A stretch of 58,166 nucleotides of DNA. Origin: an uncultured Oscillospiraceae bacterium (GTDB lineage Bacteria > Bacillota > Clostridia > Oscillospirales > Oscillospiraceae). The DNA lies in the NCBI GenBank assembly GCA_944385665.1, contig CALWYB010000010.1:1-58166 (forward strand), read 5' to 3'. How positions within the stretch are numbered: position 1 is the stretch's first letter; every line of letters begins with the position of its first letter. This document shows positions 7,904-15,398 of the stretch, in pieces. The notes below the pieces were generated by a model. The model saw only the letters and a list, made by a program, of their open reading frames with translations, was not told the DNA's origin and ran no database searches. Position numbers and translations under genes: made by a program.

Positions 7904-10354
7904 CTACGTTATTTCATAGAAATCGGCCACGCCGTCCTCCACCGGAGTACTGAACTGGACCTCCACCACAGTGCCGGTGGCCACACTCTCTCCGGCGGCT
8001 ACGCTCTGGCTCTGGGCCTTGGAGCTCTCGCTGTAGAAGGTACTGCCCCCTGCGGCCTGCATAAACAGGCCCTGGGCCTCCAGGGCGTTTTTCGCCCCTT
8101 CGTAGCTCATACCCACCACGTTGGGTACGGTGGTGGTCTCCTCCGGCGCCGCGTCCCCTAAGTAGAGGATTACGGTGGAACCGCCGGGCACGGCGGCATT
8201 GGAGGCGGGCACCTGGCTGGTGACCACGTCGCCGGTCCCTACCGTGCGGTACTTCAGATTCTTCTTCTCCAGCCGGGTGGCCGCGTCCGCCACGGTGTAG
8301 CCGGTGACCTGAGGTGTGGTGACCGTAGTGGCTGCGGATTCCTCCACGGTGTACTGCTTCTCCACCCCCATGTAGTCCAGGATCTGGGCGATGAGCTCGC
8401 CTGCCCGGGGAGCGGCCATGGCGCCGCCGCTGATGTACACGCCGCAGGTGCCGTAGGAGCTGCCTGGGGAGGCCTCCTTGGGGGTATCGTAGGCCATGAG
8501 GACAATGACCTTGGGGTCATCGGCGGGGGCAAAGCCCATGAAGGAGACGATGGTGCGTCCATCCTCCAGAGTCTCGGCGGAACCGGTCTTGCCGCCGATG
8601 CGGTAGCCCGCCTGGTAGGCGTTGCTGCCGCCGCCCTCGGAGACCACGGTCTCCAGGATGGCCCGGGCACGCTGGCTGGTCTGCTCGCTCACCACCTGAC
8701 GCACCAGGGTGGAACTGTTCTCTTTGACGATATTTCCTTCCGAATCGGTGACCTTCTGGACCACGTAGGGCTGGTACAGGTTGCCGCCGTTGATGACGGC
8801 GGAGAAGCCGGTGACCATCTGGATGGGAGTGACGTTGAAGCGCTGACCGAAGGAGGCCACCGCCAGGTCCACGATGCCCATGTTGCTGCCCCAGTTGACG
8901 CCCTTCTCTTCCCCGGGCAGATCGATGCCGGTTTTCTGGGTCATACCGAAGGCCTGGAAGTATTCATAGAACTTCTCCGCCCCCAGCTTCTGGCCGATCT
9001 GGATAAAGGCGGGATTGCAGGAGTTCTGCACCGCCTCGGCCAGAGTCTGGTGGCCGTGGCCGCTGCGCTTGGAGCAGTGGATGGTCCAGCCGCCGATGTT
9101 GTAGTAGCCGGGGCAGTCGAAGGTATCGTTCTCCGAGATGACCCCCTCCTCCAGAGCGGCGGCCAGCACCAGCGCCTTAAAGGTGGAGCCGGGCTCGTAG
9201 GTCTCTTTCACCGTGCGGTTGCTCCACTGCTCCTCCCGGGCGGCCGCCTTGGCCTGGGACTGGGCCTGCTCCTGGAGCTCCTCGTCGGTGAGCTGCTCGT
9301 CGGCGCTCTTGGCGTCGTTCTCCGTCTTCAGCTGCTGGTAGATGGTAGCGGTGTTGGTCTCCACATCCTCCAGCAGGAAGCTGTCGGAGATCACCGAGTA
9401 GTTATTGGGATCAAAATTGGGGGAACTGGCCATAGCCAGCACCTTGCCGGTCTGGGGGTCCATCACCAGGCAGAAGCCGCCGTTCTGCACGTCATACATC
9501 TCAATGCCCTTCTCCAGCTCCTGCTGGGCATAGGACTGGATGGTGGCGTCCAGGGTGAGGGTCAGGTCGTAGCCGTTGACGGCATCGATGTAGTTGGAGT
9601 AGCTGTTGTACATCTCCACGTTCTGGGCCGTCTTGCCCGTCACCACCCGGCCGGGCACCCCTTTCAGGAGATCCTCATACCAGGCCTCCAGGCCGTAGGC
9701 GCCCCCCTCGGAGTTGACAAAGCCCAGCACCTGGCTGGCCAGGGAGCCGAAGGGGTAGTAGCGTTTCGTGCTGGGGGTGAGGTAGAGGTAGTAGGAGGTG
9801 TTGTTCTCCTCAATAAAGGCCCGGATGGCCTTGGCGTCCTGCTCCTCGATCTGGGTGGCCAGCACCTCATACTGGGAGTTGGTCTTTTCCATGCGCTGCT
9901 CCAGCTTCTCCCGGTCCAGATCGGGCAGCAGCTCACAAAGGCCGTTTACCACCACGTCCCGCTTGCGCTGGATCTCCGCGTTATAGGCGTCCTCGTCCAG
10001 ATTGCCGTCGTCATCCTTGAACTTATTCTCATTGACACTGGCCACCAGATCCTTGGGGGCCAGAATCAGATTGTACACCGTGGCCGACATGGCCAGTACT
10101 TCTCCGTTGGCGTCCAGGATCTCCCCCCGGTTAGCCGACACGGTCACATCCATCAGCTGCTGCTCGATGGCCATGCTCTGATACTTGTCGTGGTTCCCGA
10201 TGGCAATGTTCCACAGCTGGATCAGCAGGGGGATGAACAGGCCCAGGCCAAAAACAGCCATCAGAACCAGGGAACGCCGGAATACCATCCGCTTGGACTG
10301 ACGGCTGCGCTCGGCAGCGCTTTTGCGGGGTTCCGACTGCGGTTGTTTGTACAT
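7904..10354 (-). CDS. Class B penicillin-binding protein with two PASTA domains (FtsI/SpoVD-type)
   Basis: Septal or spore-cortex D,D-transpeptidase. The start at 10354 (MYKQPQ) is set by AGGAGG 6 nt upstream; a longer ATG form at 10426 would overlap the hairpin before it. The 816-residue protein has a basic cytosolic tail, one membrane helix at about 27-50, a dimerisation region, and a transpeptidase domain with STFK (390-393), SCN (445-447) and KTG (589-591), then two C-terminal PASTA repeats from about residue 675. An acidic, Gln/Glu-rich insertion at about 326-377 directly precedes the active-site serine motif. It is the only class B PBP in this cluster, so it could serve as FtsI, SpoVD or both. 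Confidence 0.93.
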   Translation of the reverse strand: MYKQPQSEPRKSAAERSRQSKRMVFRRSLVLMAVFGLGLFIPLLIQLWNIAIGNHDKYQSMAIEQQLMDVTVSANRGEILDANGEVLAMSATVYNLILAPKDLVASVNENKFKDDDGNLDEDAYNAEIQRKRDVVVNGLCELLPDLDREKLEQRMEKTNSQYEVLATQIEEQDAKAIRAFIEENNTSYYLYLTPSTKRYYPFGSLASQVLGFVNSEGGAYGLEAWYEDLLKGVPGRVVTGKTAQNVEMYNSYSNYIDAVNGYDLTLTLDATIQSYAQQELEKGIEMYDVQNGGFCLVMDPQTGKVLAMASSPNFDPNNYSVISDSFLLEDVETNTATIYQQLKTENDAKSADEQLTDEELQEQAQSQAKAAAREEQWSNRTVKETYEPGSTFKALVLAAALEEGVISENDTFDCPGYYNIGGWTIHCSKRSGHGHQTLAEAVQNSCNPAFIQIGQKLGAEKFYEYFQAFGMTQKTGIDLPGEEKGVNWGSNMGIVDLAVASFGQRFNVTPIQMVTGFSAVINGGNLYQPYVVQKVTDSEGNIVKENSSTLVRQVVSEQTSQRARAILETVVSEGGGSNAYQAGYRIGGKTGSAETLEDGRTIVSFMGFAPADDPKVIVLMAYDTPKEASPGSSYGTCGVYISGGAMAAPRAGELIAQILDYMGVEKQYTVEESAATTVTTPQVTGYTVADAATRLEKKNLKYRTVGTGDVVTSQVPASNAAVPGGSTVILYLGDAAPEETTTVPNVVGMSYEGAKNALEAQGLFMQAAGGSTFYSESSKAQSQSVAAGESVATGTVVEVQFSTPVEDGVADFYEIT

Positions 10355-10375
10355 CTGCGTCCTCCTTTGCGGTAG

Positions 10376-10407
10376 AAGGGCGCAAGAAATTTCTTTCTTG
10401 CGCCCTT
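10376..10407. repeat. Perfect 14-bp hairpin between ftsL and the PBP gene
   Basis: Arms AAGGGCGCAAGAAA and its exact complement are separated by a 4-nt loop. The hairpin sits between the ftsL stop (10447) and the PBP ribosome site (10361-10366). No run of T follows on the minus strand, so it is more likely an mRNA-processing or translation-modulating structure than a terminator. Confidence 0.75.
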
Positions 10408-10446
10408 GTCTGATGTGCCGCTTCACAGCTCACTATATGCGCTATC

Positions 10447-11004
10447 TCAGCGGAAATATTCGATCACTTGATTCACAATGTCCTGCAGACCCTCCAGGGC
10501 ACCCCGGATCCCAGCGGACCGCTCCTGATCCTGGCTCAGCACCACGTTGTCGGGCTGGGACAGATCCAGGTAGACGATCTGGTCGTTGGTGGGCCGCACC
10601 ATGGTGTCGCCCACGGCGGCCTGAATGCGCTCCATATCAAACACCCGCTCGTACTCAGCGGAGAGGGTCACATTCTGAGCCTGCAGGTCCTTCAGCTCGC
10701 TGCGCATAGAGGACAGCTGGCTGTTGGCCACGGTAAACTGGGCGTAGCTGAAGATGAGTAGCATCGCAAACACGCCCACCACCAAAAAGCCCACGATGGC
10801 AAAGGGCGAGACCTCGCCGGCCTCCCGGACCCGAACCTTGGTGCGGGTAAGGCTGCGGGTACGCTCGTGAGTGCGGACCTTGGGCCGGGGCTGAAGGGTC
10901 CGCTCCCGGGGATTGCGGAGGGCGCCGCCCTCGTAGGCAGGGGCATACGCCACGCTGCCGTAGGTATTATATGAGGCTGTATTGGTGCGGTGGCGGCTTG
11001 CCAT
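10447..11004 (-). CDS. ftsL: FtsL-like bitopic cell division protein
   Basis: Small divisome scaffold expected to pair with FtsQ/DivIB and the septal PBP. The 185-residue form starts at 11004 (MASRHRT), where GGAG is 8 nt upstream; an ATG at 11025 has a poorer site. A long basic, probably unstructured cytosolic region (about 65 residues) precedes one transmembrane helix at about 69-90, followed by a short coiled coil (LSSMRSELKDLQAQNVTLSAE). It is longer than classical FtsL (about 110 residues) because of the N-terminal extension and the C-terminal tail. FtsL is poorly conserved, so the call rests on topology plus position between rsmH and the PBP gene. Confidence 0.82.
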   Translation of the reverse strand: MASRHRTNTASYNTYGSVAYAPAYEGGALRNPRERTLQPRPKVRTHERTRSLTRTKVRVREAGEVSPFAIVGFLVVGVFAMLLIFSYAQFTVANSQLSSMRSELKDLQAQNVTLSAEYERVFDMERIQAAVGDTMVRPTNDQIVYLDLSQPDNVVLSQDQERSAGIRGALEGLQDIVNQVIEYFR

Positions 11005-11041
11005 TCCGGTCACTCCATTTCTCATCCCGTTTTTTGGAACA

Positions 11042-11998
11042 TCAGGGTTTCTTTGGGTCTTTCAGCTTCTCCGCCACCCGCAGCTTGGCGCTTCGGGCCC
11101 GGGGATTCTCCTCCACTTCCTTGGCAGAGGGCAAAATCGGCTTTCTGGGTACCAGCTTCACATCCGGGGTCTTCCCGCACACGCACACCGGGAAATCCGG
11201 CGGACAGGTGCATCCCTTGGCAAATTCGGCCAGATCGGTTTTGACGATCCGGTCCTCCAGGGAGTGGAAGGTGATAACGGCCAGCCGTCCTCCCTTGTTG
11301 AGACGGGGAACGGCGGCGCGGACCATCCGGTCCACGCTGGCCAGCTCGTCGTTGACGGCGATGCGGATGGCCTGGAAGCTCCGCTTGGCGGGGTGTTGCT
11401 TCTCTTTCAGCGCCCGGGCGGGCATTCCGCTTTTGATGATGTCCACCAGTTCCAGGGTGGTCTCAATGGGCCTCTCCTGGCGGCGGCGGACGATGGCGGC
11501 AGCAATGGAGGCGGCGTAGCGCTCCTCGCCGTACTGGCTCAGGATGCGCCGCAGCTCCTCCTGGGACCAGGTGTTCACTACGTCGGCGGCGGTAAGCCCC
11601 TCGGAGCGGTCCATCCGCATGTCCAGGGGGGCGTCGGCCATATAGGAGAAGCCCCGGGAGCTGTCATCCAGCTGAGGGGACGACACTCCCAAGTCAAACA
11701 GCATTCCGTCCACACCGGCCAGCCCCAGGCTGTCCAGAATGGCGTCCAGCTGATCAAAGTTGCTGTGTACCAGGGTGACCCGGTCCATCCAGTCCTTCAG
11801 CCGGTCCTGGGCCGCGTCCAGCGCGGCCTGGTCCCGGTCCACGCAGATGAGCCGGCCGCAGGTCAGCCGCTTGGCGATCTCCCGGCTGTGCCCGGCTCTT
11901 CCCAGGGTCCCGTCCAGGTAGATCCCGTCGGGGCGGATGTTCAGGGCCTCAATACACTCGTCCAGCAGCACCGGACGGTGGGTAAATACTTCACTCAT
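11042..11998 (-). CDS. rsmH: 16S rRNA (cytosine(1402)-N(4))-methyltransferase
   Basis: SAM-dependent methylase of C1402 in the 30S P-site. The 318-residue product has the family opening HRPVLLDECIEALNI and SAM loop DGTLGRAGHS (about 29-38), plus the characteristic LLFDLGVSSPQLDD and FSYMADAPLDMRMD segments. Its ATG is 1 nt from the mraZ stop codon (TGATATG) with only a weak ribosome site, so translation is probably coupled to mraZ. This is the usual second gene of a dcw cluster. Confidence 0.97.
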   Translation of the reverse strand: MSEVFTHRPVLLDECIEALNIRPDGIYLDGTLGRAGHSREIAKRLTCGRLICVDRDQAALDAAQDRLKDWMDRVTLVHSNFDQLDAILDSLGLAGVDGMLFDLGVSSPQLDDSSRGFSYMADAPLDMRMDRSEGLTAADVVNTWSQEELRRILSQYGEERYAASIAAAIVRRRQERPIETTLELVDIIKSGMPARALKEKQHPAKRSFQAIRIAVNDELASVDRMVRAAVPRLNKGGRLAVITFHSLEDRIVKTDLAEFAKGCTCPPDFPVCVCGKTPDVKLVPRKPILPSAKEVEENPRARSAKLRVAEKLKDPKKP

Positions 11999-11999
11999 A

Positions 12000-12413
12000 T
12001 CAGAACCCCAGCGCGCTCATGCACTCGGCCATCTTGGCGGGGGTCATCTCCTCCTCGTCTTGCTTCCAGAGGGGGGCGCTCCAGATCTCCGCCCGGTCGT
12101 TGATCCCCAGGATGACCACGTCCTTCTCCAGCTGGGCATACTTGCGCAGCTTCTGAGGAATAACAATGCGTCCCTGGCTGTCCAGCTCGCATTTTACCGC
12201 GTTGGCAAACAGGGGACGCATCACTCTGGATTGTGTCATGGGCAGGGAGGCAAATTTCTCGGTAAACTTGTCCCAGGTGGCCTGGGGATAGATGGCCAGA
12301 CAGGTGTCGATTCCCATGGCCAGATAGAAGGAAACACCCAGCTCCTCCCGGAGCTTGGCGGGGATGAACAGGCGGCCTTTTGCGTCGATGCTGTGCTCGT
12401 ACGTGCCGGTCAT
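12000..12413 (-). CDS. mraZ: Transcriptional regulator MraZ
   Basis: AbrB-fold DNA-binding protein and usual first gene and repressor of the dcw operon. Two SpoVT-AbrB-like half-repeats are visible: SIDAKGRLFIPAKLREELG near the N-terminus and LDSQGRIVIPQKLRKYAQL in the second half. The ATG at 12413 (MTGTYEHS) matches the family start best and gives 137 residues; an in-frame GTG at 12422 is possible. The leader holds two TGGGN-like elements just downstream of the promoter that could be its own operator. Confidence 0.95.
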   Translation of the reverse strand: MTGTYEHSIDAKGRLFIPAKLREELGVSFYLAMGIDTCLAIYPQATWDKFTEKFASLPMTQSRVMRPLFANAVKCELDSQGRIVIPQKLRKYAQLEKDVVILGINDRAEIWSAPLWKQDEEEMTPAKMAECMSALGF

Positions 12414-12458
12414 CCCATCCACCTCTCCTCCACTTCACGGCTCTTTTATGGGGATTCG

Positions 12459-12478
12459 CTCCACTTCCCCCCACCCTT
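12459..12478 (-). promoter_or_regulatory. Candidate MraZ operator boxes
   Basis: Read on the minus strand, TGGGG, five bases, then TGGAG lie immediately downstream of the dcw -10 element. Enterobacterial MraZ binds TGGGN repeats spaced by 5 nt just after its promoter, so the spacing fits exactly and the second box has one mismatch. Autoregulation is inferred. Confidence 0.5.
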
Positions 12479-12485
12479 GTGTTTT

Positions 12486-12514
12486 AGTATAAAAGCTGTT
12501 GACATAAAAAGCAA
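12486..12514 (-). promoter_or_regulatory. Sigma-A-type promoter of the dcw cluster
   Basis: TTGCTT, 17-bp spacer, TATACT on the minus strand, ending about 75 nt upstream of the mraZ start. It is the only strong promoter I see for the whole mraZ-to-ftsZ run. Confidence 0.7.
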
Positions 12515-12692
12515 CCCCTTTTTTCCGATTTACACAGAAAAAAACCGCAGGTTTCCCTGGGTTTCGACGTCTTTTGCACATAAAACATACGTTCCATTTA
12601 ATTTTACATAATTTCCCGTTTTCGTTTTTCTTTGTGTCTTTTCTGACGCTTTTCCACAATATCTTGTATCTTTTTCCTTTTCTTGCTGCCCG

Positions 12693-12721
12693 TTGCGTCC
12701 TTCGTCATTTTATGGTACACT
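12693..12721 (+). promoter_or_regulatory. Putative promoter of the uracil-DNA glycosylase gene
   Basis: TTGCGT, 17-bp spacer, TACACT, placed about 32 nt before the ATG at 12754. Spacing is ideal; both hexamers are moderate matches. Confidence 0.5.
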
Positions 12722-12753
12722 CGAACAAACCGAGCAAGGAGTGAAAACAGGCT

Positions 12754-13323
12754 ATGCTGGATTGGAATAAATTGGAGCAGGAGTGTCTCTCCTGCCAGAA
12801 GTGCGCCCTGGCCCAAACCCGCCACAACGTGGTCTTCGGCACCGGTCCCCGGGACGCGGAGGTCATACTCATCGGCGAGGGGCCCGGCGAGAACGAGGAT
12901 TTGCAGGGATTGCCCTTTGTGGGCCGGGGCGGCAAGCTGCTGGATGACATGCTGGAGGTCATCGACCTGAGCCGGGAGAAGAACGTGTACATCGCCAACA
13001 TGGTCAAGTGCCGTCCCCCCCACAACCGGGACCCCCTGAACACGGAGCAGGACGCCTGCATCGGCTATCTCCGCAACCAGGTGGCCCTCATCCGGCCCAA
13101 GATCATCGTATGCCTGGGCCGCATTGCCGCCATGCGGCTCATCAAGCCCGACTTCAAGATCACCAAGGAGCACGGCCAGTGGTTTGAAAAGTCCGGCATC
13201 CAGATGATGGCTCTGTTCCACCCGGCGGCCATCCTGCGGGACCCCCGCCGCCGCCCGGAGACCTTTGAGGATCTGAAGCGCCTCCAGGCCAAGATCCAGG
13301 AGATCTGCGACCATACCTATTAA
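12754..13323 (+). CDS. Family 4 (iron-sulfur) uracil-DNA glycosylase
   Basis: Removes uracil from DNA as the first step of base excision repair. The 189-residue protein carries motif 1 GEGPGENED (41-49) and motif 2 HPAA (156-159). Cysteines C11/C14 or C14/C17, with C86 and C102, match the four [4Fe-4S] ligands of family 4 enzymes. AAGGAG lies 11 nt before the ATG. The gene is monocistronic: its own promoter upstream and a strong hairpin directly after the stop codon. Confidence 0.93.
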   Translation: MLDWNKLEQECLSCQKCALAQTRHNVVFGTGPRDAEVILIGEGPGENEDLQGLPFVGRGGKLLDDMLEVIDLSREKNVYIANMVKCRPPHNRDPLNTEQDACIGYLRNQVALIRPKIIVCLGRIAAMRLIKPDFKITKEHGQWFEKSGIQMMALFHPAAILRDPRRRPETFEDLKRLQAKIQEICDHTY

Positions 13324-13337
13324 ATAGTATAAATACA

Positions 13338-13387
13338 AGCAAACGCAGGGCGCTGCCTTTTGGCAGCGCCCTGCGTTTGCTTTATTC
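13338..13387. terminator. Bidirectional terminator, 20-bp perfect stem
   Basis: A 20-bp perfect stem with a TTTT loop (13338-13381) fills the gap between two convergent genes, followed by TTTATT on the plus strand. The minus-strand gene's stop codon abuts it. Confidence 0.88.
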
Positions 13388-14971
13388 TCCCCGGGCCACC
13401 GCTTCGGCCACCCGGATACCGTCCACGGCAGCACTCACAATCCCACCGGCATACCCAGCCCCCTCGCCGCAGGGATACAATCCCCGCAGGGCGGACTGGT
13501 ACGTCTCGTCCCGGATAATCCGTACCGGGGAGGACGACCGGGTCTCCACCCCGGTAAGTACCCCGTCGGGGTGGGCAAAACCGTGGAGCTTCCGGTCCAG
13601 CACCGGCAGGGCGCCCCGCAGGGTGTCGGTGACGTAGTCGGGCAGACAGCCCTCCATCTGTGTCCAGGTCACTCCGGGACAGTAGGTGGGCTTCACCATA
13701 CCCGGCCCCTGAGAGGGCCGGTTTGCCAAAAAGTCCTCCACCCGCTGGGCGGGAGCCAGAAAACTGCCGCCCCCTGCCTGGAAGGCGGCGCGCTCCCACT
13801 GCTCCTGGAACCGCACCCCGGCCAGAGGGTCGGAGCCAAAGGCCTGAAAGTCCTCCGGGCCTACTCCCACCAGGAAGCCGCCGTTGATGTTCTTTCCGTC
13901 CCGGCTGCGGTAGCTCATGCCGTTGGTCACCAGCTGGCCCGGCTCCGAGGCCGAGGCTACCACATGGCCGCCGGGGCAGACACAGAAGGTAAAGGCGGAG
14001 CGGCCGTTGGGCAGATGACAGGCCAGCTTGTAGTCGGAGGGAGGCAGCTTGTTCCAGGAGGGACCGTACTGAGCCTGGGAGATGAGCTTCTGCTTGTGCT
14101 CGATGCGTACACCGATGGCAAAGCTCTTCTGCTCCATGGGCACCCCTGCCTCCTCCAGCATGCGGAAGGTATCCCGGGCGGAGTGGCCGGGAGCCAGCAC
14201 CAGGGCGTCGCAGGCCAGGCGGTACCGGCCCTCCGGTCCCTCTATCCAAATGCCGGTGAGCTGCCCGCCGCTGTGCTCCAGACCGGTGAGGCAGCTGCCG
14301 AAGCGCACGTCACAGCCCAGAGCGATCAGCTCCTGACGGATGGTTTTCACCACCCGGCGCAAAATATCCGTACCGATGTGGGGCTTGTGGGACCACTTCA
14401 CATCCTCCGGCGCTCCCGCCCCAATGAGGGCGTCCATCACCGCGGCAATGCGGGGGTCGTGGGTGCCGGTGGTCAGCTTCCCGTCGGAGAAGGTGCCCGC
14501 GCCTCCTTCGCCGAACTGCACGTTGGAGGAGGGATCCAGGGTCCCGTCCCTCCAGAACCGCTCCACATCCTTTGTGCGGGTATCCACATCCTGGCCCCGC
14601 TCCAGCACCACGCAGGGCAGACCGTTCCGGGCCAGAAACAGGGCGGCAAACAGCCCTGCCGGTCCCATCCCAGCCACCACCGGCATGGCGGCGGAGCTTC
14701 GTCCCACCTTGGGGAAGGCGTAAGGGACCGGATGGACCAGGGAGACATTCCGGGCGGTGCAGGCGGACAGCACGGCCTGCTCCTGCTCCACCGCCACGTC
14801 TACTGTGTACACATAGTGGACGTCCTGCTTTTTCCGGGCGTCGATGGACTGACGTACCAACTGCATTTCCCCCAGCACGCCCGGCCGGACCCCCAGGGTG
14901 CGGGCTGCCTTCCGGCGCAGCTGGTTTAAATCGCTCCCCACCGGAAGCGGAAGATTTTGAATTCGTATCAT
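13382..14971 (-). CDS. COG2509-type FAD-dependent dehydrogenase of unknown substrate
   Basis: Cytosolic flavoprotein family widespread in Clostridia, biochemically little characterised. The start MIRIQNLPLP at 14971 gives 529 residues, the usual size; longer in-frame starts run into a region with promoter-like sequence. An N-terminal domain (1-90) precedes the Rossmann FAD loop GMGPAGLFAALFLA (101-114), then FGEGGAGTFSDGKLTTG, LVLAPGHSARDTF, and a C-terminal GLYPCGEGAGYAGGIVSAA segment that closes the FAD site. The ribosome site is weak (GGGCGGGTGA). It stands alone between a terminator and the integrase leader, so context gives no substrate hint. Confidence 0.85.
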   Translation of the reverse strand: MIRIQNLPLPVGSDLNQLRRKAARTLGVRPGVLGEMQLVRQSIDARKKQDVHYVYTVDVAVEQEQAVLSACTARNVSLVHPVPYAFPKVGRSSAAMPVVAGMGPAGLFAALFLARNGLPCVVLERGQDVDTRTKDVERFWRDGTLDPSSNVQFGEGGAGTFSDGKLTTGTHDPRIAAVMDALIGAGAPEDVKWSHKPHIGTDILRRVVKTIRQELIALGCDVRFGSCLTGLEHSGGQLTGIWIEGPEGRYRLACDALVLAPGHSARDTFRMLEEAGVPMEQKSFAIGVRIEHKQKLISQAQYGPSWNKLPPSDYKLACHLPNGRSAFTFCVCPGGHVVASASEPGQLVTNGMSYRSRDGKNINGGFLVGVGPEDFQAFGSDPLAGVRFQEQWERAAFQAGGGSFLAPAQRVEDFLANRPSQGPGMVKPTYCPGVTWTQMEGCLPDYVTDTLRGALPVLDRKLHGFAHPDGVLTGVETRSSSPVRIIRDETYQSALRGLYPCGEGAGYAGGIVSAAVDGIRVAEAVARGE

Positions 14972-15078
14972 CTTATCACCCGCCCTCAGTGTACCATACC
15001 CCAGCCCGTCTTGAAAGGCCTGTTTTTCTCTTCCGTCTGGTTTCATCTTTACACAATATTTACCAGGAGATATTAGAC

Positions 15079-15107
15079 ATGACTTTTTCGACAAAATATG
15101 ATACAAT
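15079..15107 (+). promoter_or_regulatory. Putative extended -10 promoter for the integrase leader
   Basis: ATGACT, 17-bp spacer, TACAAT with an upstream TG (TGATACAAT) forming an extended -10. Transcription from here would start near 15114, about 285 nt before the integrase start codon. Confidence 0.5.
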
Positions 15108-15255
15108 GTAACAAATCATCATTTTTTCTCCCCATTTATTTTGGGGCATCTTAACGATTTTTCCACGTTAGCTCTTCTCTTCCAGCCGTCTTGCCCCGGC
15201 ATGCCGGACTGGCGCTCTGTTTTCCAAGCAGGACGTTCCCACATAATGTCCACTG

Positions 15256-15276
15256 CCCGGACGTCCGGGTTTTTTT
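15256..15276 (+). terminator. Terminator/attenuator hairpin before the integrase
   Basis: The palindrome CCCGGACGTCCGGG is followed by seven T residues. Upstream GGACGT (15231-15236) is exactly complementary to ACGTCC (15261-15266) inside this palindrome, so an alternative pairing could disrupt the terminator. It therefore resembles a switchable attenuator. Confidence 0.6.
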
Positions 15277-15398
15277 GCTTCCCAGCCCGTTTGGGCCGGA
15301 TATGGATTTTTTCTTTCCAGAACAGTCAAAAATAAACAAGGAGGGCACCTTGTACCTTTGACATCTGCCCATCCATCCGTTGAAAAGGAGGACCGACC

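Larger units (their letters stand above)
12414..12753. other. Divergent intergenic region, mraZ / uracil-DNA glycosylase
   Basis: This 340-nt AT-rich stretch holds the dcw promoter on the minus strand, candidate MraZ boxes, and a separate plus-strand promoter for the glycosylase gene. I see no convincing coding sequence in its central part (about 12520-12690). Confidence 0.7.
14972..15398 (+). other. Long non-coding leader upstream of the integrase
   Basis: This 427-nt gap lacks a convincing gene. It contains a putative plus-strand promoter (15079-15107), several short stems (a CCCC/GGGG hairpin near 15132-15148, TAACG/CGTTA near 15152-15170), a CCGGCATGCCGG palindrome (15196-15207), and a terminator-like palindrome with seven T residues (15256-15276), leaving about 120 nt before the integrase ATG. 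It could be a cis-regulatory leader or a free small RNA; I match it to no known RNA family. Confidence 0.5.

Noticed and set aside
12604-13434. Long minus-strand open frame opposite the uracil-DNA glycosylase gene
   Set aside because: It mirrors the real plus-strand gene, has no recognisable domain and crosses the terminator; it is a GC-driven shadow frame.
15131-15282. 6S RNA, SRP RNA or T-box in the integrase leader
   Set aside because: No closing stem between the ends, no SRP tetraloop or T-box AGGGTGG sequence; reported only as an unidentified structured leader.
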